NCBI RefSeq assembly: GCF_030867095.1
Contig: NC_081832.1
Coordinates: forward strand, 37,891,756-37,955,755
From: Alligator mississippiensis
Taxonomy: Eukaryota > Chordata > Crocodylia > Alligatoridae
DNA: 64,000 nucleotides
Reading direction: 5' to 3'
The translations under genes and the position numbers were made by a program. Position 1 is the first letter of the stretch, and the number at the start of each line of letters is the position of its first letter. The notes beneath the pieces are model-generated. The model made no database searches. It saw only the letters and a list, made by a program, of their open reading frames with translations, and was not told the origin of the DNA. Positions 22,595 through 34,115 of this stretch are shown here, one piece after another.

Positions 22595-23105
22595 TCAGAC
22601 AGAGCCATTCCATGTCACATGGCAATGTTGTATAGAATAAAACATACAATGAAAATCTTGTTCACCTTTTTGGGACCGTATTGTAATGCTCAACCAGATG
22701 CTGGTAGTCTGCTCCAGTGTATTTTGAACAGTCCAAAGGCACTCTACAACTGATCTGGCATTTTGGGGTGCATGGTTGTAATGTATTCTGGCATCCCCAG
22801 CAGGTGAGTGAGGAGCCATGACTGGAAGAGGTAGCCATAGTTATCTATACAGAGACAAAAGAGGCAGCCATGAGATCAGGGCCCAACACATCTACGTGGT
22901 ACATACCTGGCTTGGCATTTGCTTCAGGCCAGCCTAATAAATTCTCTAGTGGCTGAGAAAGCCTGGCTCCTGTGGTGGGGGACAGGGTGTGGGACTGCTT
23001 TACCTAGCAGCTACCTGGGTACGAACACAGTGGCAGAACAACGTCTGGAGGGATGACTGGAACCACACGGAGACATAATGCCTAAACATGGAAAACTGTC
23101 TGTGA
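22595..23105 (-). pseudogene. PIF/Harbinger transposase relic
   Basis: Read on the minus strand, the segment contains the degenerate signatures of a HARBI1-like DDE transposase in order: a GYLFQSWLLT block (family: GYPLKPWLMT), a block FGLFKIHWSRL (family: FGLLKMRFRCL), then ALQYGPKKVNKIFIVC and ILYNIAM (family: VCCVLHNIAM). Several stops and substitutions break it, so it is a fossil. The N-terminal half is lost or unrecognisable, and a CR1 fragment abuts at 23332. Confidence 0.65.
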
Positions 23106-23331
23106 CATGGGTGAATTCGAGGTGTGCACTGCTGACCACTATCATATTCATGAATGTGTGAGGTGCCTGCTAATGAAAATGTGGAAGTCCTGCAGGGATT
23201 CTGGTTTTAATGCATGTTGCATCTGTAGTGCCCAGGACTTGTGGGACTTTGGTAATATGCAGAAACTCCTGCGTGATTGGTTTTCAGGTGTTGAGATGCA
23301 CACGGAGTGCAATGAACTCTGGAATGTACAG

Positions 23332-24125
23332 GATTTCATAGATTTCATAGACATTTGGGCTGGAAGGGACCCTGGAGGATCATCGAGTCCAGCCCCCTGC
23401 CCCAGAGGCAGGAAGTCAGCAGGGATCATAGAATCCCAGCAAGATAAGCATCCAAATTTGTCTTGAAGGCATTCAAAGCGGGTGCTTGAACCGCCTCTGG
23501 CGGCAGTCTGTTCCAAACCTTAGGGGCTTGGACAGCAAAGAAGTTCTTTCTTATGTCCAGCCTGAATTGGTCACAGTGGAGGCTGTGACCGTTTGATCTT
23601 GTCATCCCTTGGGGGGCTCTGGTGAACAAACGTTCCCCCAGATCCTGATGAGCACCCCTGATAAACTTATAGGTGGACACCAGATTACCCCTGAGCCTGT
23701 GCTTTTCCAGGCTGAATAGCCCCATGGCTCTCAGCCTCTCATCATAAGGTCTGTTTTCCTGACTTCTAATCATGCACATGGCTCTCCTCTGCACCCTCTC
23801 AAGCTTCTCCACACCCTTTTTGAATTATGGAGCCCAAAACTGGATGCAGTACTCCAGCTGCGGCCTCACCAAGGCTGAGTACAGCAGGAGAATGATGCCC
23901 CAGGATTTCCTTGAGAAGCATCTATGGATGCAAGCCAGCGTTTTGCTCTCTTTATGAGCCGCAGCATCACACTGAAGGCTCATGTTCCTCTTGTGGTCAA
24001 CCATGACCCCCAAGTCCCTTTCATCTGTAGTGCTAACCAGCGTAGCACTACCGAGCCTATAAGCATGCTGCAGGTTTTTCCTCCCAAGGTGAGGGTGTCC
24101 AGGAACTGTCTCACAACCCTGGAGT
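23332..24125 (-). mobile_element. CR1 LINE fragment, 3' part
   Basis: The 3' tail at 23332-23350 reads TTTCATAGATTTCATAGAC on the plus strand, the inverted CR1 octamer tail. Upstream on the minus strand the C-terminal part of ORF2 is visible: ERVQRRAMCMIR, GDFx-type LRGNLVSTYKFIRG, LDIRKNFFAVQAPKVWNRLP and a terminal LDAYLAGIL, then VRPQLEYCIQFWAP in another frame. The copy is 5'-truncated and frameshifted. Confidence 0.9.
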
Positions 24126-24189
24126 CTTTGGACTGACTGATGCCCAAGATGGAGCTAAGATTTTGGAAAAGGGGTGTGTGGTCAGGATA

Positions 24190-24310
24190 GGGCCCTTGGG
24201 TTCTGGGTCTGGTGGGACACAGCAAGCACTGCTGGCTGCCCACCCCCAAGGGCCCTGGGTCTGGCAGGATACAGCAGGTGCTGCTGGTTGCCCATTCCCT
24301 TGGTAAGAGG
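24190..24310. repeat. Two-copy tandem duplication, about 60 bp unit
   Basis: The unit contains GGGCCCTTGGGTTCTGGGTC, then CACAGCAAGCACTGCTGGCT. It is followed by a second copy with GGGCCCTGGGTCTGGCAGGA and CAGCAGGTGCTGCTGGTTGC. Confidence 0.7.
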
Positions 24311-26049
24311 GACCAGGCAGCCAAGCTTGGTAGGATCAGGCCCTTGGCTCCTGTGGATGGCAGGAGTAGAGGAGGGGAGGGAATGGACTGCTCCTAGCAT
24401 CTGATGATATAGATTATTGCCTATAAAAGCTCATGCCTGTCTGAATCAGATAGTTTCTAAGGTGTCACCCTGCCCCTCCTTCTGCCTTTTATGTGTTCCA
24501 GATGCAACTTGGTTGCAAAGTGGTACCATAGCTGCACCTGTTATGATCAGAAGAATCCTGCAGGCTACAGGTTCCAGCCTACCTGGGCCCAAGGCAACTC
24601 TAGATGACTAGAGTGGAATATAATCAGGCTGGGGTTTAAATGGCTACTGTGTGTCTCTGGAGATGGTTTACAAAGCATGCTCAGGGGCTGCACAAACACG
24701 TTGCCTACATATACCCAAGTGTAGCCATGTAGTATACTTACCCACCTACGTGCCATTAAATTGTGAAAAAAACTGAAGCAAAATGCCACCAAGATGGGCA
24801 GATGTACAAGTGAAGTGTAAGTGGTACTTAAGCATCTACTTGCCCAAATAGGATCCTATCCAAAATGTTCTTGTTTCTTGGGTGCCCTTTTGCTGTGACA
24901 CAAAATACCATTTTGTTCCAGGTTTGCAGTTCATGCAGATTGCCCCCTGGTGAAGCTGAAGGAATTGCCCATGTTGAAAATACTCCCGCTGAGCAAACAT
25001 GTATAGAAATGATCTTTCAGCAGTAGACGTATCAAATGCCAATAACTTATCATCCCTTTTCCAGACTTTCTTATGAGCCCACCTGTGAGTCCCTGAACCA
25101 GCCCACCCCAGTATTTACAGTCCAATCCATAGAGTAGCAGGGAGGCAAAGAGAGTGTGGGGTACCTGGTTGAGGTCTGCCTACCTCTCCCTCTCCCCACT
25201 TCCTGGGATGACATGCTTTACTCCTTTGCATATAATACATTATTTTTAAAACAAACCATTTCTTCTAGAAAAAAGTCTACATCTTAAATTCAGGTAGAAA
25301 TCAAATGTAGACAGCTCATATATGCACTGTAGATGTGTCTGATGCTATATTTTTGTAACTTGAAAATTGAAAAATCTGTGTGCTTCTTAAATTCAAGTGT
25401 TTTATATAGGAGGAAGGTGGTGTTTAATTTCATTGTATTACTCAGTTACCAGTACTGCTGAGTTCTACAGTTTCAGACAAGGGATAGTCCCTATTAAACA
25501 AGCTGGTACTAGAGCTATGGGGAAGCTTGTTAGTTTAGATCTGTAGACAAGTTTCTTTCTGTAATTGAGAGATAGTACACTTCACACCTTCTGTAGGTCA
25601 GATATCTTGCAGCTTTCCAGGGGCTCTTTGCATCCATCCACAATTATCCTTAAAACTGTTGTGCTTAAACCAGATAAAAAAATCTGTGTAGGGCAAGTAA
25701 CATACCCATGAGAAAAGTTGACAAAGCAAGATTAATGCACAAATAACAGTTAAGTGGAGACCTACATCAACAGGCCTGCCCTCAACAGATAAGAAAAAAA
25801 TACATATTCCAGTGAATGGTGAACTATGTTGGGAAATTTGTGCCTAAGCAGGCTGCTCAAACTACAAACCTGCGAGCACTACTGTGCAAATAAGTCAAAT
25901 GAATATGCTGTGCAAAACTTAATATAAGAATTTAAGAAAGTGCTAAAATAAAGTAGAAAGGCCCAAATCCTAAGGTGTTATGACAGCAAACAAAAAATAG
26001 TTGTGCACATGTACATCCTGGCACATTCTCCCTGAAGCAGTATGATTTT
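24311..26049. other. Intergenic, nothing recognised
   Basis: Neither coding similarity nor clear transposon ends were found. The right half (25200-26040) is AT-rich and looks unique. Confidence 0.4.
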
Positions 26050-26255
26050 ATAGTTAGGGTAGCCAAAATCTGGAACCAACTTCCCAGGAAAGTGGTCCTC
26101 GCCCCTACCTTGGGCAAATTCAAGAAGAGGTTGGACGATCACCTGTCTGGGTTCTTGTGAACCCAGCATTCATTCCTGCCTGTGGCAGGGGGTCAGGCTA
26201 GATGATCTGCTCAGGTCCCTCCTGACCCTAGCTACTATGAAACTATGAAACTATC
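26050..26255 (+). mobile_element. CR1 LINE 3' end
   Basis: It starts in the last codons of ORF2 (GTAGCCAAAATCTGGAACCA corresponds to the VAKIWNQL block). It continues through the 3' UTR with GGTCAGGCTAGATGATCTGC and ends in a repeated ACTATGAA tail. Strongly 5'-truncated, as is usual for CR1. Confidence 0.9.
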
Positions 26256-26345
26256 AGAACTGGACAGCAATTGCTTATTTGTCTTGAACGCTAAAAATCC
26301 CTGAGAGTCATATGCTCAAACAGTGGAGGTGGCACTAGTCTTAAA

Positions 26346-26960
26346 GCAGGCCTGGCCAACTGCAGCCCAGGGGTTGCATGTAGCCTGTGAGGGGATACTG
26401 TGCAGCTCCTGGGCTGCTACTCAGCTGCCACTCCCCACTACCAACCATAGGGGTGGGCAGTGTGGATGACCACCCAAGGCATCATGATGAGGAGGGCACC
26501 ACATGCCCTGCCCTGCCCAGCTGCTCATACTAGGTAGAAGCTGTTGTGGGACTTTGGTGGCAAATATTTCAACAGTGACTGCAGTGGCAGGTGCTGCCAA
26601 GCAGCATGATGGACCAGGAGGAGGGTGCTGAAGACTGGGCCAAAGGCAAGGCGACAGTGCCCAGTGAGAAACTGGGCATGGCTGGACAACCCTGGCTTGT
26701 GCACCAAGGGCCTTGCCATTGCCAACCTGCTGGGGCTGGAAGCCGAGTTGCAGTCTCCTCCTCCACAAGCCACTTCCACCACTTCTGAGGGCAAGGGGGA
26801 GGCTGGGTGGTTCTGGGCAGCACTGCTCTGCTGCTGAGGCTAGGCTTTCTGTTCAGGCAGCCCTGCCTGCTGCCTGCCCGTCTGCCCTTCTTGGCACTCC
26901 ATGCCGAGCCCCTGCTGCCCCCTGGCCCTGCTGTTCAGCACCAGGCCAGCATCTTGGGTG
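26346..26960. repeat. hAT-like end and GC-rich sequence
   Basis: The left end CAGGCCTGGCCAACTGCAGC has the form of a hAT terminus and resembles CAGGGGTGGGCAAAATGCGG at 49706. The right end is not found. The sequence to 26960 is GC-rich and has no supported gene. Confidence 0.4.
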
Positions 26961-27075
26961 AGTGGACATGCGCTACCCCACAATAACCCATGGGGTCCCC
27001 TGCCACCCACAGCCATTGGGGCACCCGTGTCCCTTAAGCATGTACCTCTTCACATGCCCAACCCTCCCACCCCAC

Positions 27076-28382
27076 TGTAACAGGGCACTGGGATGTGCCT
27101 GCTTCTTTTACAGAGAGCAAGCAGCCTGGGAGGCTACTTGTAGGTGGCAGAGAGAAGCTAATGAAGGACTCACTTGAGTGGAAGAGGGCTCAGGCTGGAG
27201 CTATATAAGCCCAGAGCTTGCACTGGTCAGTTAGTCTCTCCCTAGAAACCACAAAGTGAGGAGCTTGTGGCAGCAGGGCTCCTGCAGGGACCTGGAGTTA
27301 GCTAAACATCAGTGGGTTTTACAGGCAAGAGGCTTTTGTTTATGTTAACCCCCTAGGGGGGTTGAGGGATCTACCAGAGGGCTGGGATGCTTTTTGTTTA
27401 TTGAAGTTACACTGGTAGTTTAGCCCTGAGCCCTGCTGTGGTAGGCTGAGTCTGGGGCCTAATAAGGGGGTCCAGAAGTCTAAGAAAAGGCTGGGTCCAC
27501 ATGCCCAGAGAAGGGCTAAGCCAGGATAGAGGGTCCATGAGCCCAGAGTGGGCTAAGCTGAACTAGAGGGTTGGAGAGGCTGGGGGAAGGGCTATGTATG
27601 GGACCAGGGGCCCAAGCAACTGGAGGAGGCTGAGAGTAGAAATAAGTTAACATCAAAGAGAACACTCATGAGGCTTGGGGTGTGGTTTAGGGGAGGAAAC
27701 AGCTATCCATTGAGCTGTTAAGGTATGTGGGCCTTGGAGGGGCATAGATATGTATGTAGCCCTTGAAGCTGCAGGGACACAGACCAGCCAAGAGGGCCTA
27801 CTGAGCTTAAGGGTTGAATCAAGGTGGCTGAGGGTCCAGGAGGGACACAGGGATACTGCAAGTGGGATAAGGGTCACTCTAGGACCTGTGGGCAGCCTTC
27901 CCTATTTAATTTATAGTAAGAACAAGGCATGGTGGTGAGAAATTAAGGTGAAGGGGAACAGAACGGAGTCAATTGCCATTATGTGTAAGCGAGCAGGCCA
28001 TGTACATAGCTGAAACTATGAGGAAGTCAAAGGGCATGACCCCAAACTGCTAGGCTAAGCACAAACTGGAACAATTCTAGTTTAGTAAAAACAGGATACT
28101 AGTATAGAAAGAGTGTGGCTATTAAATAGATTGATGTATCTGTTACTATGCATATGATGTCATACTTCCTATATCATACTTGCTATATAATCAAGCTGCA
28201 CGTGAAGTAGAACAACAGACAGTTTCCTCTCGGGGCAGTTGTCTGTTCAGAATGCATTCTTTAATAAATCAAGTCTTTAAACTTATGTTGTTGTTCGTTT
28301 CAGCCTCCGCCTAACGAACCCAGGGACAAGTTTTCCCCAACAAAGGGAGGGCCATAATAGAGACAGAGCCAGGCAGGGGACA
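27076..28382 (+). mobile_element. TGT-family LTR element, copy 3 (interrupted)
   Basis: The left end TGTAACAGGGCACTGGGATG matches the start of the elements at 46640 and 57428. A TATA-like box (CTATATAAGCCC) lies near 27202, as in those copies. The 3' part around 27895 (GGCAGCCTTCC, AACAAGGCATGG) matches 60655-60705 of copy 2. It is interrupted at 27949 by a retroviral LTR. The right end is uncertain and no matching target-site duplication was found. Confidence 0.6.
27949..28342 (+). mobile_element. Solo endogenous retrovirus LTR (ERV1-like)
   Basis: This 394-base unit starts TGAAGGGGAA and ends TTTTCCCCAACA, giving inverted TG..CA termini, and is flanked by perfect 4-bp repeats AAGG (27945-27948, 28343-28346). 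Inside are a TATA-like box (GCTATATAATC, about 28182) and a poly(A) signal AATAAA at 28263-28268, in the right order for U3-R-U5. A 4-bp duplication fits ERV1 (gamma-like) elements. No gag, pol or env is present, so it is a recombination-derived solo LTR. Confidence 0.85.
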
Positions 28383-29133
28383 CATGGCCACCAGAGGGCT
28401 TCACAGCTGCCTCTGGGGCATGAACTTGCTATGCATACCACCTACCCCCCATCCTCCAGACACCCTCATTGACTAGGGGGATCCTGTGAGGCGGGGTGGC
28501 ACCAGGGGTGAGTGAGGGGCAGCAAAATCCAAGTTTGCCCAGGGTCCCATTTTCCCTAAGTCCAGCTCTGGACCTGGGTTTCTAGGCTTTCTTCCCTCCC
28601 CCAATTTTCACTTCCTGCTCCGACCATAGGGGATGGGGCTACACAGCTCATAGCACCAGGGGAGTTTGCAATTCAGTTCAGTGATGGAGCTGAGGTAGAG
28701 GCCACACAGTGCAGTGGTTGTGTGTGGGTCCATGCACAACAGAGGGGTGGGGGGAGGGGCCAGGGGCCTGTGGCTTGCCCTAGTGCTAGAAATTATATTT
28801 CCTGTTTACAATGACGTAACTGCATTTGTGTTTGCATGACCCAGGATTTCCTGCTGCTCTAAAGTCCATTTTGCGTCTTAAACTAACACTACTTGGAGAT
28901 GTGTTAATTTGTGACGCTCTCCAGTTACGCTGCTCCAACTGTGGATTTGTTTGTGTAAACAGCCAGGGACTCCAAAGACTTCTAATTAATCCCCTTTGCC
29001 AAGAGGTGGTGCTATGTTCAGGCCTTTAGGCAGTAGGTGCCACTGTGTGTTCTTTTTTACCCTCCTTCACTCCTCCCCCCTCCCTCACAGCACACAGTTC
29101 AGGTTGGGATGGGTCTGCTCAGACCAATTATTA
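28383..29133. other. Intergenic, possible conserved block
   Basis: No gene recognised. The part at 28800-29030 is CpG-containing, includes a CRE-like TGACGTAA at 28812-28819, and has an open frame of 67 codons without known similarity. It could be conserved non-coding DNA. Confidence 0.3.
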
Positions 29134-29462
29134 TTTTCATAGCTTTCATAGACATTAGGGCTGGAAGGGACCTTGAAAGATCACTGAGTCCAGCTCCCTG
29201 CCCCAGGGGCAGGAAGTCAGCAGGGGTCATAGGATCCCAGAAAGATAAACATCCAAATTTCTCTTGAATGCATTCAAAGTAGGTGCTTGAACCACCTCCG
29301 GTGGCAGTCTATTCCAGACCTTGGGGGCTTGGACAGTAAAGAAGTTCTTTCTTATGTCCATCCTGAAATGGTCTTGGAGGAGTTTATGACCGTCCAACCT
29401 TGTCATCCCTTTGAGCACTCTGGTGAACAAACATTCTCCCAGATCCTGGTGAGCACCCATTA
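29134..29462 (-). mobile_element. CR1 LINE fragment, 3' end
   Basis: The inverted 3' tail (TTCATAGCTTTCATAGAC) is followed on the minus strand by the end of ORF2: LDAYLSGIL-like and MDIRKNFFTVQAPKVWNRLP. It is closely related to the copy at 23332 and 5'-truncated. Confidence 0.9.
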
Positions 29463-29830
29463 TAAACTGGGGGAGACAAATAATCCCTTAATTTTCTACC
29501 CCCTCTTAATTCTTCTGCTACCCCCCGACACCTATAGTGTATGTCCTCCCTGCCTGCCTATGTACCTTCCATGTGTGATCCCCACAAGCCCAGTGGACAT
29601 AGCTCCCAACAACAGCTGCAACATCACCGTAATGGTAAGTTTTTTGCAAGTAGTTTAAAACTTTGGAGTGAGTGGTTACAAGGCTTCCTTCAGCATTACA
29701 AACCTTCTGAATTTCATCACATACCATTTCAGAACCACAACCAAAAGTCCAGGGGCAGGACGCTGTCTGCCAGACCCAATGCCCAGGATATGCAGCGTCC
29801 CAGATGATATTTAGGTAATATGTCCCACCA

Positions 29831-29874
<44 letters not shown>

Positions 29875-31370
29875 CATGTGTAGGGGGGGCAGTGCAAAAG
29901 TCTGGGTTTTTTTGACTGTGCGCCAAACCCCTCTCCTCTTCTTCCTTTTTCCCCCTCCTCACAGAAAATTGCTGGGGGCGGTAACCAGCCCACAGCCCAG
30001 TGATGAGGAGAGTAGAATGAAGATACTAAAGAGAAGCAGAGTTTAAAAAATCTCCACTTTTTTAAAAAACTTTTTTACATTTTGTATATATTTTATATTG
30101 TTAAGTCATATATAGTTATTGTTAAAGCTGCAGCGTTTTCAGTAAAGTGTTTTATTTTTGCTCTCTCTATATATGTGTCATGTTTTCTTTGGCATCGGAG
30201 ACCATGCCTACCTCAGCATGGTAGGGATGTTGTGGTTCGCAGGCGGGGGCGGGGGGGTTATGGAGTCATGGTATTACTGGAAAGAGTTGCAGGATGGACT
30301 ATTATTGGAGGGAGGTCAAATGCTTGGCCAGTGCTAGTGTGCAGCCAGCATTTTCTTGCATGAAGAGAGGTACAGAGTTGGGCAAGTGGGGTGAAGATCC
30401 TGCAGGCCTGGGCCTACTACCCAGACCCTGGGAGGGAATTTGCTGGCAGCAACCAAGAAGAAAGCCTCTGCATTTGTGGCCAGTAGCAGTCCTTTAATTA
30501 CAATTCCATAATATACTCATTAGCAAACAGGGCCAGCAACCAGGAGAAGGGCTAGAATAATATGAAATGGATCTGCAGAACTTGCGCAACCCTTACCATA
30601 CTCTAGCTGATGCTCAGGCCAAAGCCTGTGAAGAAAGCTTCCACAATTCAAGTAGCACACAGAAGAGAAGCCTCAGCAGTACTTGTGGCCAGCAACCAGG
30701 AGGAGGAAATTGAACAAGTTCAGTAAGGGTAGTATGTTAAGCAAAAGGGTATATATCTCTTCTCCATGGGACTATAGGGACCTAGGGAGGAGCTTGAACC
30801 AGGAGGTGGGCATTTCCTTCCCCCATCCCCCACATGGGGAAAGAGGCAGGGAGGGTGCAGATTCACCTGTTTTACACTCAGTATCTGCTTTCTCATTGTA
30901 AGGAATCAAATGGTAATTAAAAGTCTATATAACATAAGTCTATATCATACACTGGCTACATATATGTGGTGGAGGCCCAGGATGTGTGTGATGTGTGCAG
31001 GGTGATAAGGCAGATCTACCTGCTTTGAAATGCTGTGATGAGGAATTGAACTGTTACAATTATTATTGATCATTAATAATTCATCATTAATATTACTATT
31101 ACTACAAACTGTTATTAATATATTACTATTGGAATTAATAGTTAATAGTATTATTGACTCCTATTTTTAGTATTACCTGTTATTATAACATAAGTCAGGA
31201 TGGAAGTCAACTATAATTATAATGCATAATAGTTCAGTTGTTGAGAGAATCCTGAAGGAAGTGTTGTCACCCTCTTCATCTTCTATTTCTTCCTTTCTCT
31301 TTCTGCCTCTTGTCACACCAGCAGGGTTCGATCAGCCTGCGGCTAGCAGTGGAAGGGGATCTAAAAACCA
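29463..31370. other. Intergenic, nothing recognised
   Basis: No supported gene. It contains a (TG)n run at 29835-29870 and an AT-rich tract of TTATTAAT-like repeats at about 31050-31190. The block at 29490-29820 has the look of an old repeat but could not be assigned. Confidence 0.35.
29835..29870. repeat. (TG)n microsatellite
   Basis: An uninterrupted run of 18 TG units. It generates His-Thr repeat frames on the minus strand that are not genes. Confidence 0.98.
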
Positions 31371-31394
31371 GAGGGAGGGAGGGAGGGAGGGAGG
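31371..31394. repeat. (GGGA)n microsatellite
   Basis: Six tandem GGGA tetranucleotides. Confidence 0.95.
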
Positions 31395-31540
31395 ATAGAA
31401 AGAGCATCGGAATTTGTATTGGTGCCCTTTGTGTACCTTGCGTACCTTTCTTCATGCCCATAGAATTCCACCAGCCCCATTTACAATAAATTTGAACTAA
31501 ACAATGCATCCCCCCCCAACCGGAGATGACCCTATCAGGA

Positions 31541-31767
31541 CAGTGGTGTACTGATGGCAGCGAGCAATGAAGCCGCCCTGGCACGGATGCAAAGGGGGCG
31601 CCATTGGCAGGTGTGGAGGGGGCACCACCACTCCGCACTGCTCGCCCTCCTCCCCCCCACCGCTGAAACCACCACAGAAGGCAGTTTGTCCAAGGCATGC
31701 ACAGGAGTGAGGGCAGTGACACCCCAGGCTTGTCCCCTGGGCCCTGGAGACCCACAGTATGCCACTG
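31541..31767. mobile_element. hAT-type MITE
   Basis: Starts CAGTGGTGTACTGATGG and ends CCCACAGTATGCCACTG, which are inverted copies of each other with few mismatches. Flanks TATCAGGA and GTACAGGG share a CAGG core but are not a clean 8-bp duplication. The interior is GC-rich and non-coding. Confidence 0.7.
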
Positions 31768-32689
31768 GTACAGGGTCATGGGCAAATTAACTCCCCTCTG
31801 CCCCTGCATAGAGCTGTTCCCGCATGCCACGGTGGTGGCAGTGAGGGAGGGAAGTTGGTGAGCATCCAGATACCAGACCAGCAGCGGCGCTGAGGAGTCA
31901 ACCCATCCACTCTGCCCATTTCTGCAGGGCCACCAAAGCACTGTGCTTGGGGTGGTTGCTTGTATTCGCACCCCCTAGGGATGACCATACCACCCTCAGG
32001 GCACAGACAAGTGTCTGGTGTCACTTATCAAAGGTGGAGTGTAGCACATCCTCATGTCCTCTTTTGAGTCTCATGTCACAGAGGTGCAGGCATCAAATAG
32101 CATTCAAAGCTTCACTGCACCCCACTTGATCAGCCTGTAGTTTTCTTGAACCCTGGATTTGCATTGCTGTGCCCCACAGGGGCAAGTCTCATGACTGGGA
32201 TGAGTCCTTCTCTGCTCCTGCTGTGCTGTCATCCCTCACCAGCCTCAGACCTCCCACATCGATACAATGAACATGGACCCTGATCTCTGCTCCGTGCTCG
32301 AGCATGGCAACCCCGCCTCCCACCAGCAGCCTTGTTTTGGTGTGGGAAAAAGACGAGACACTCTGGCTGAAAAAGCGCAAAAAGAAGGCAGAAATGTTTG
32401 CAAAGTCCCTGGGTTTGTGTGTAAGCAAAGCAGGTCTTAAACCCCATGCTGCCCCACCACCCATGGCCTCACTTTGGTGTACCAAAACAAAGGAGACAGT
32501 GCATGGCACCTGGCTGGAAAAGAGCATGAAAAGAATCTTGAGATGGCAGTACTGCTTCTGCAAATGCTGTTTACCTGGGGATTACTGATAGAAAGCTTGA
32601 GAAGGATAGGAACTGTGCTACAGTGTTCAGTGGCAAGTTGTGTTCCCGCTTTAACAGCATTAATGACAATAATAATAATAAGATACAGG

Positions 32690-34115
32690 AACACAGAGGA
32701 CTTAAAATACACAGGGGAAAGCGAAGAAGCGGAATTTGACCAGGCTCTGTGGAGAAACCTGAGGTGGAACATGGTTTAGGTCCATGAGAGCAGCTCGGAC
32801 TGGTGGGAACGAATCTTGCTGACCATGAACAGCGTGTGCCCCTGATGTCTGGGTGGGTACGGCTGCACTGGTGAGAGCAGTATGGTGGGGAGTTCCCACA
32901 GACACCACTGGCGCTGTAGGCGGTGGGCAGCAGTGGGGGGTGGTGAGCACCAACCATAGGTCGGTGAACACGGACAGGTGCTGTCGGCAGTGTCGATGGT
33001 GGCCAGGGGAGATCATGGACTGCCTGCAGATGCTGCCGGTGGTGCTGGTGGCAGGGTGGCAAGAGGCGACCACCCACAGGAGGGTGCACCGCCATGTGCA
33101 GTGGGTACACGTGCAGCCGCATGTGCCCCCTACGCATTGCCCCTGGTGCTGACCACTTGGAACAACCAGCAGTGGCTGGAGATGTTCTGAATGAAAAAGG
33201 AGACATTCTGTTATATCGTCTTGATGTTGGGGCCCCACATCATGAGGCAGGACACTAACATGAATCAGGCCATCCCACCAGACAAGAGGGTTGCAATTGC
33301 CATCATGAAACTGGCCAGCCCATCCAGCCTCCACTACATCGTGAACCAGTTTGGTATGGCTGCCTGCACAGTTGGACCCGCAACTCATGAGGTATGCTGG
33401 CTGCTTAAGGAGATCACTGCAAACAAAATTATCTGCCTGGAAAATCCGCAGCAAATCATAGATGGCTTTAATGAGAAGGGGTTCCTAAATTGCATGGGGG
33501 CTTTAGATAGCACTCACATCCCAGTGATGTGCCCAGCGGGGAGTGGGAGGACTTACACAAACAGGAAAGGATATGCCTCCATGATCCTACAAGCCGTGGT
33601 GGACCACCGGGGCTGGTCCATGAACATTTATATCAGGTGGACCAGCTGTGCGCATGATGTGCGCATGTTCAGAAACTCCCCTATTCCTGCCCTTGTGGAG
33701 AAAGGACATTACCCACCCAGCATGGAGGAGACTGATCCGCAGTGTCACCATTCCCCCAGTTATATTAGCAGATGCTGCCTAACCCCTAAAGCCTTGGCTC
33801 ATGAAGCCTTATGGTGGGAGCATCACTGACCCGCAGAAACTTGTTTTTAACTACCATCTGAGCAGTTCCAGGATGGCTGTGGAATGTGTGTTTGGCCGAC
33901 TAAAAGGACAATGGAGGACGCTTACGTGCCAGCTCAAGATGGGGCAAGAAAATATGATGGTCTTTGTAGTGGCAGCCTGTGTGCTGCACAATATTTGTGA
34001 GAGCCACAGAGAGGTTTTCAAGAAGTCATGGGAAGAAGAAGCACGACAGGCAGTGGCCAGACAACAGAGACATGGAGCAGCAGCAGCTGCACAGAGACTG
34101 AGGAGATATCCTTAA
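32690..34115 (+). pseudogene. PIF/Harbinger transposase, broken and interrupted
   Basis: This is a relic of a HARBI1-like DDE transposase. The N-terminal part (YRNTEDLKYT, then FDQALWRNLRWNMV) runs to 32824. A 322-base insertion follows. Coding resumes with TTWNNQQWLEMF and MKKETFCYIVLMLGPHI. Recognisable core blocks are GALDSTHIPVMCP with the first catalytic Asp, NRKGYASMILQAVVD, CAHDVRMFRNS, and in another frame the ADAA block with the second Asp, then PLKPWLMKPYGG. The last catalytic Glu lies in VECVFGRLKGQW, followed by VAACVLHNIC. Damage: a stop after WNMV, a stop after WLEMF (33188-33190), a frameshift between about 33730 and 33800, and a stop within ADAA. It cannot make a full protein. 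The element's terminal repeats were not identified. Confidence 0.85.
32825..33146 (-). mobile_element. Insertion inside the Harbinger transposase
   Basis: A perfect 8-bp duplication TGCTGACC (32817-32824 and 33147-33154) flanks this GC-rich 322-base segment. The transposase frame reads smoothly across the join if the segment and one repeat are disregarded. Its right end CGCATTGCCCCTGG matches the inverted left end of the repeat at 12692 and the right end near 53598. Length and duplication suggest a hAT-type MITE, although the left end (ATGAACAGCG) is not a good inverted match to the right end. Confidence 0.75.

Noticed and set aside
29518..29993. His-Thr repeat protein frames
   Set aside because: They are translations of the (TG)n microsatellite at 29835-29870.
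32189..32588. Frames of 94-124 codons before the Harbinger relic
   Set aside because: Both strands are open, there is no known similarity, and the location fits the degraded 5' part of the transposon.
33191..34115. Domesticated HARBI1 host gene
   Set aside because: Frameshift, several in-frame stops and an inserted MITE show decay. Host HARBI1 is intact and under selection.
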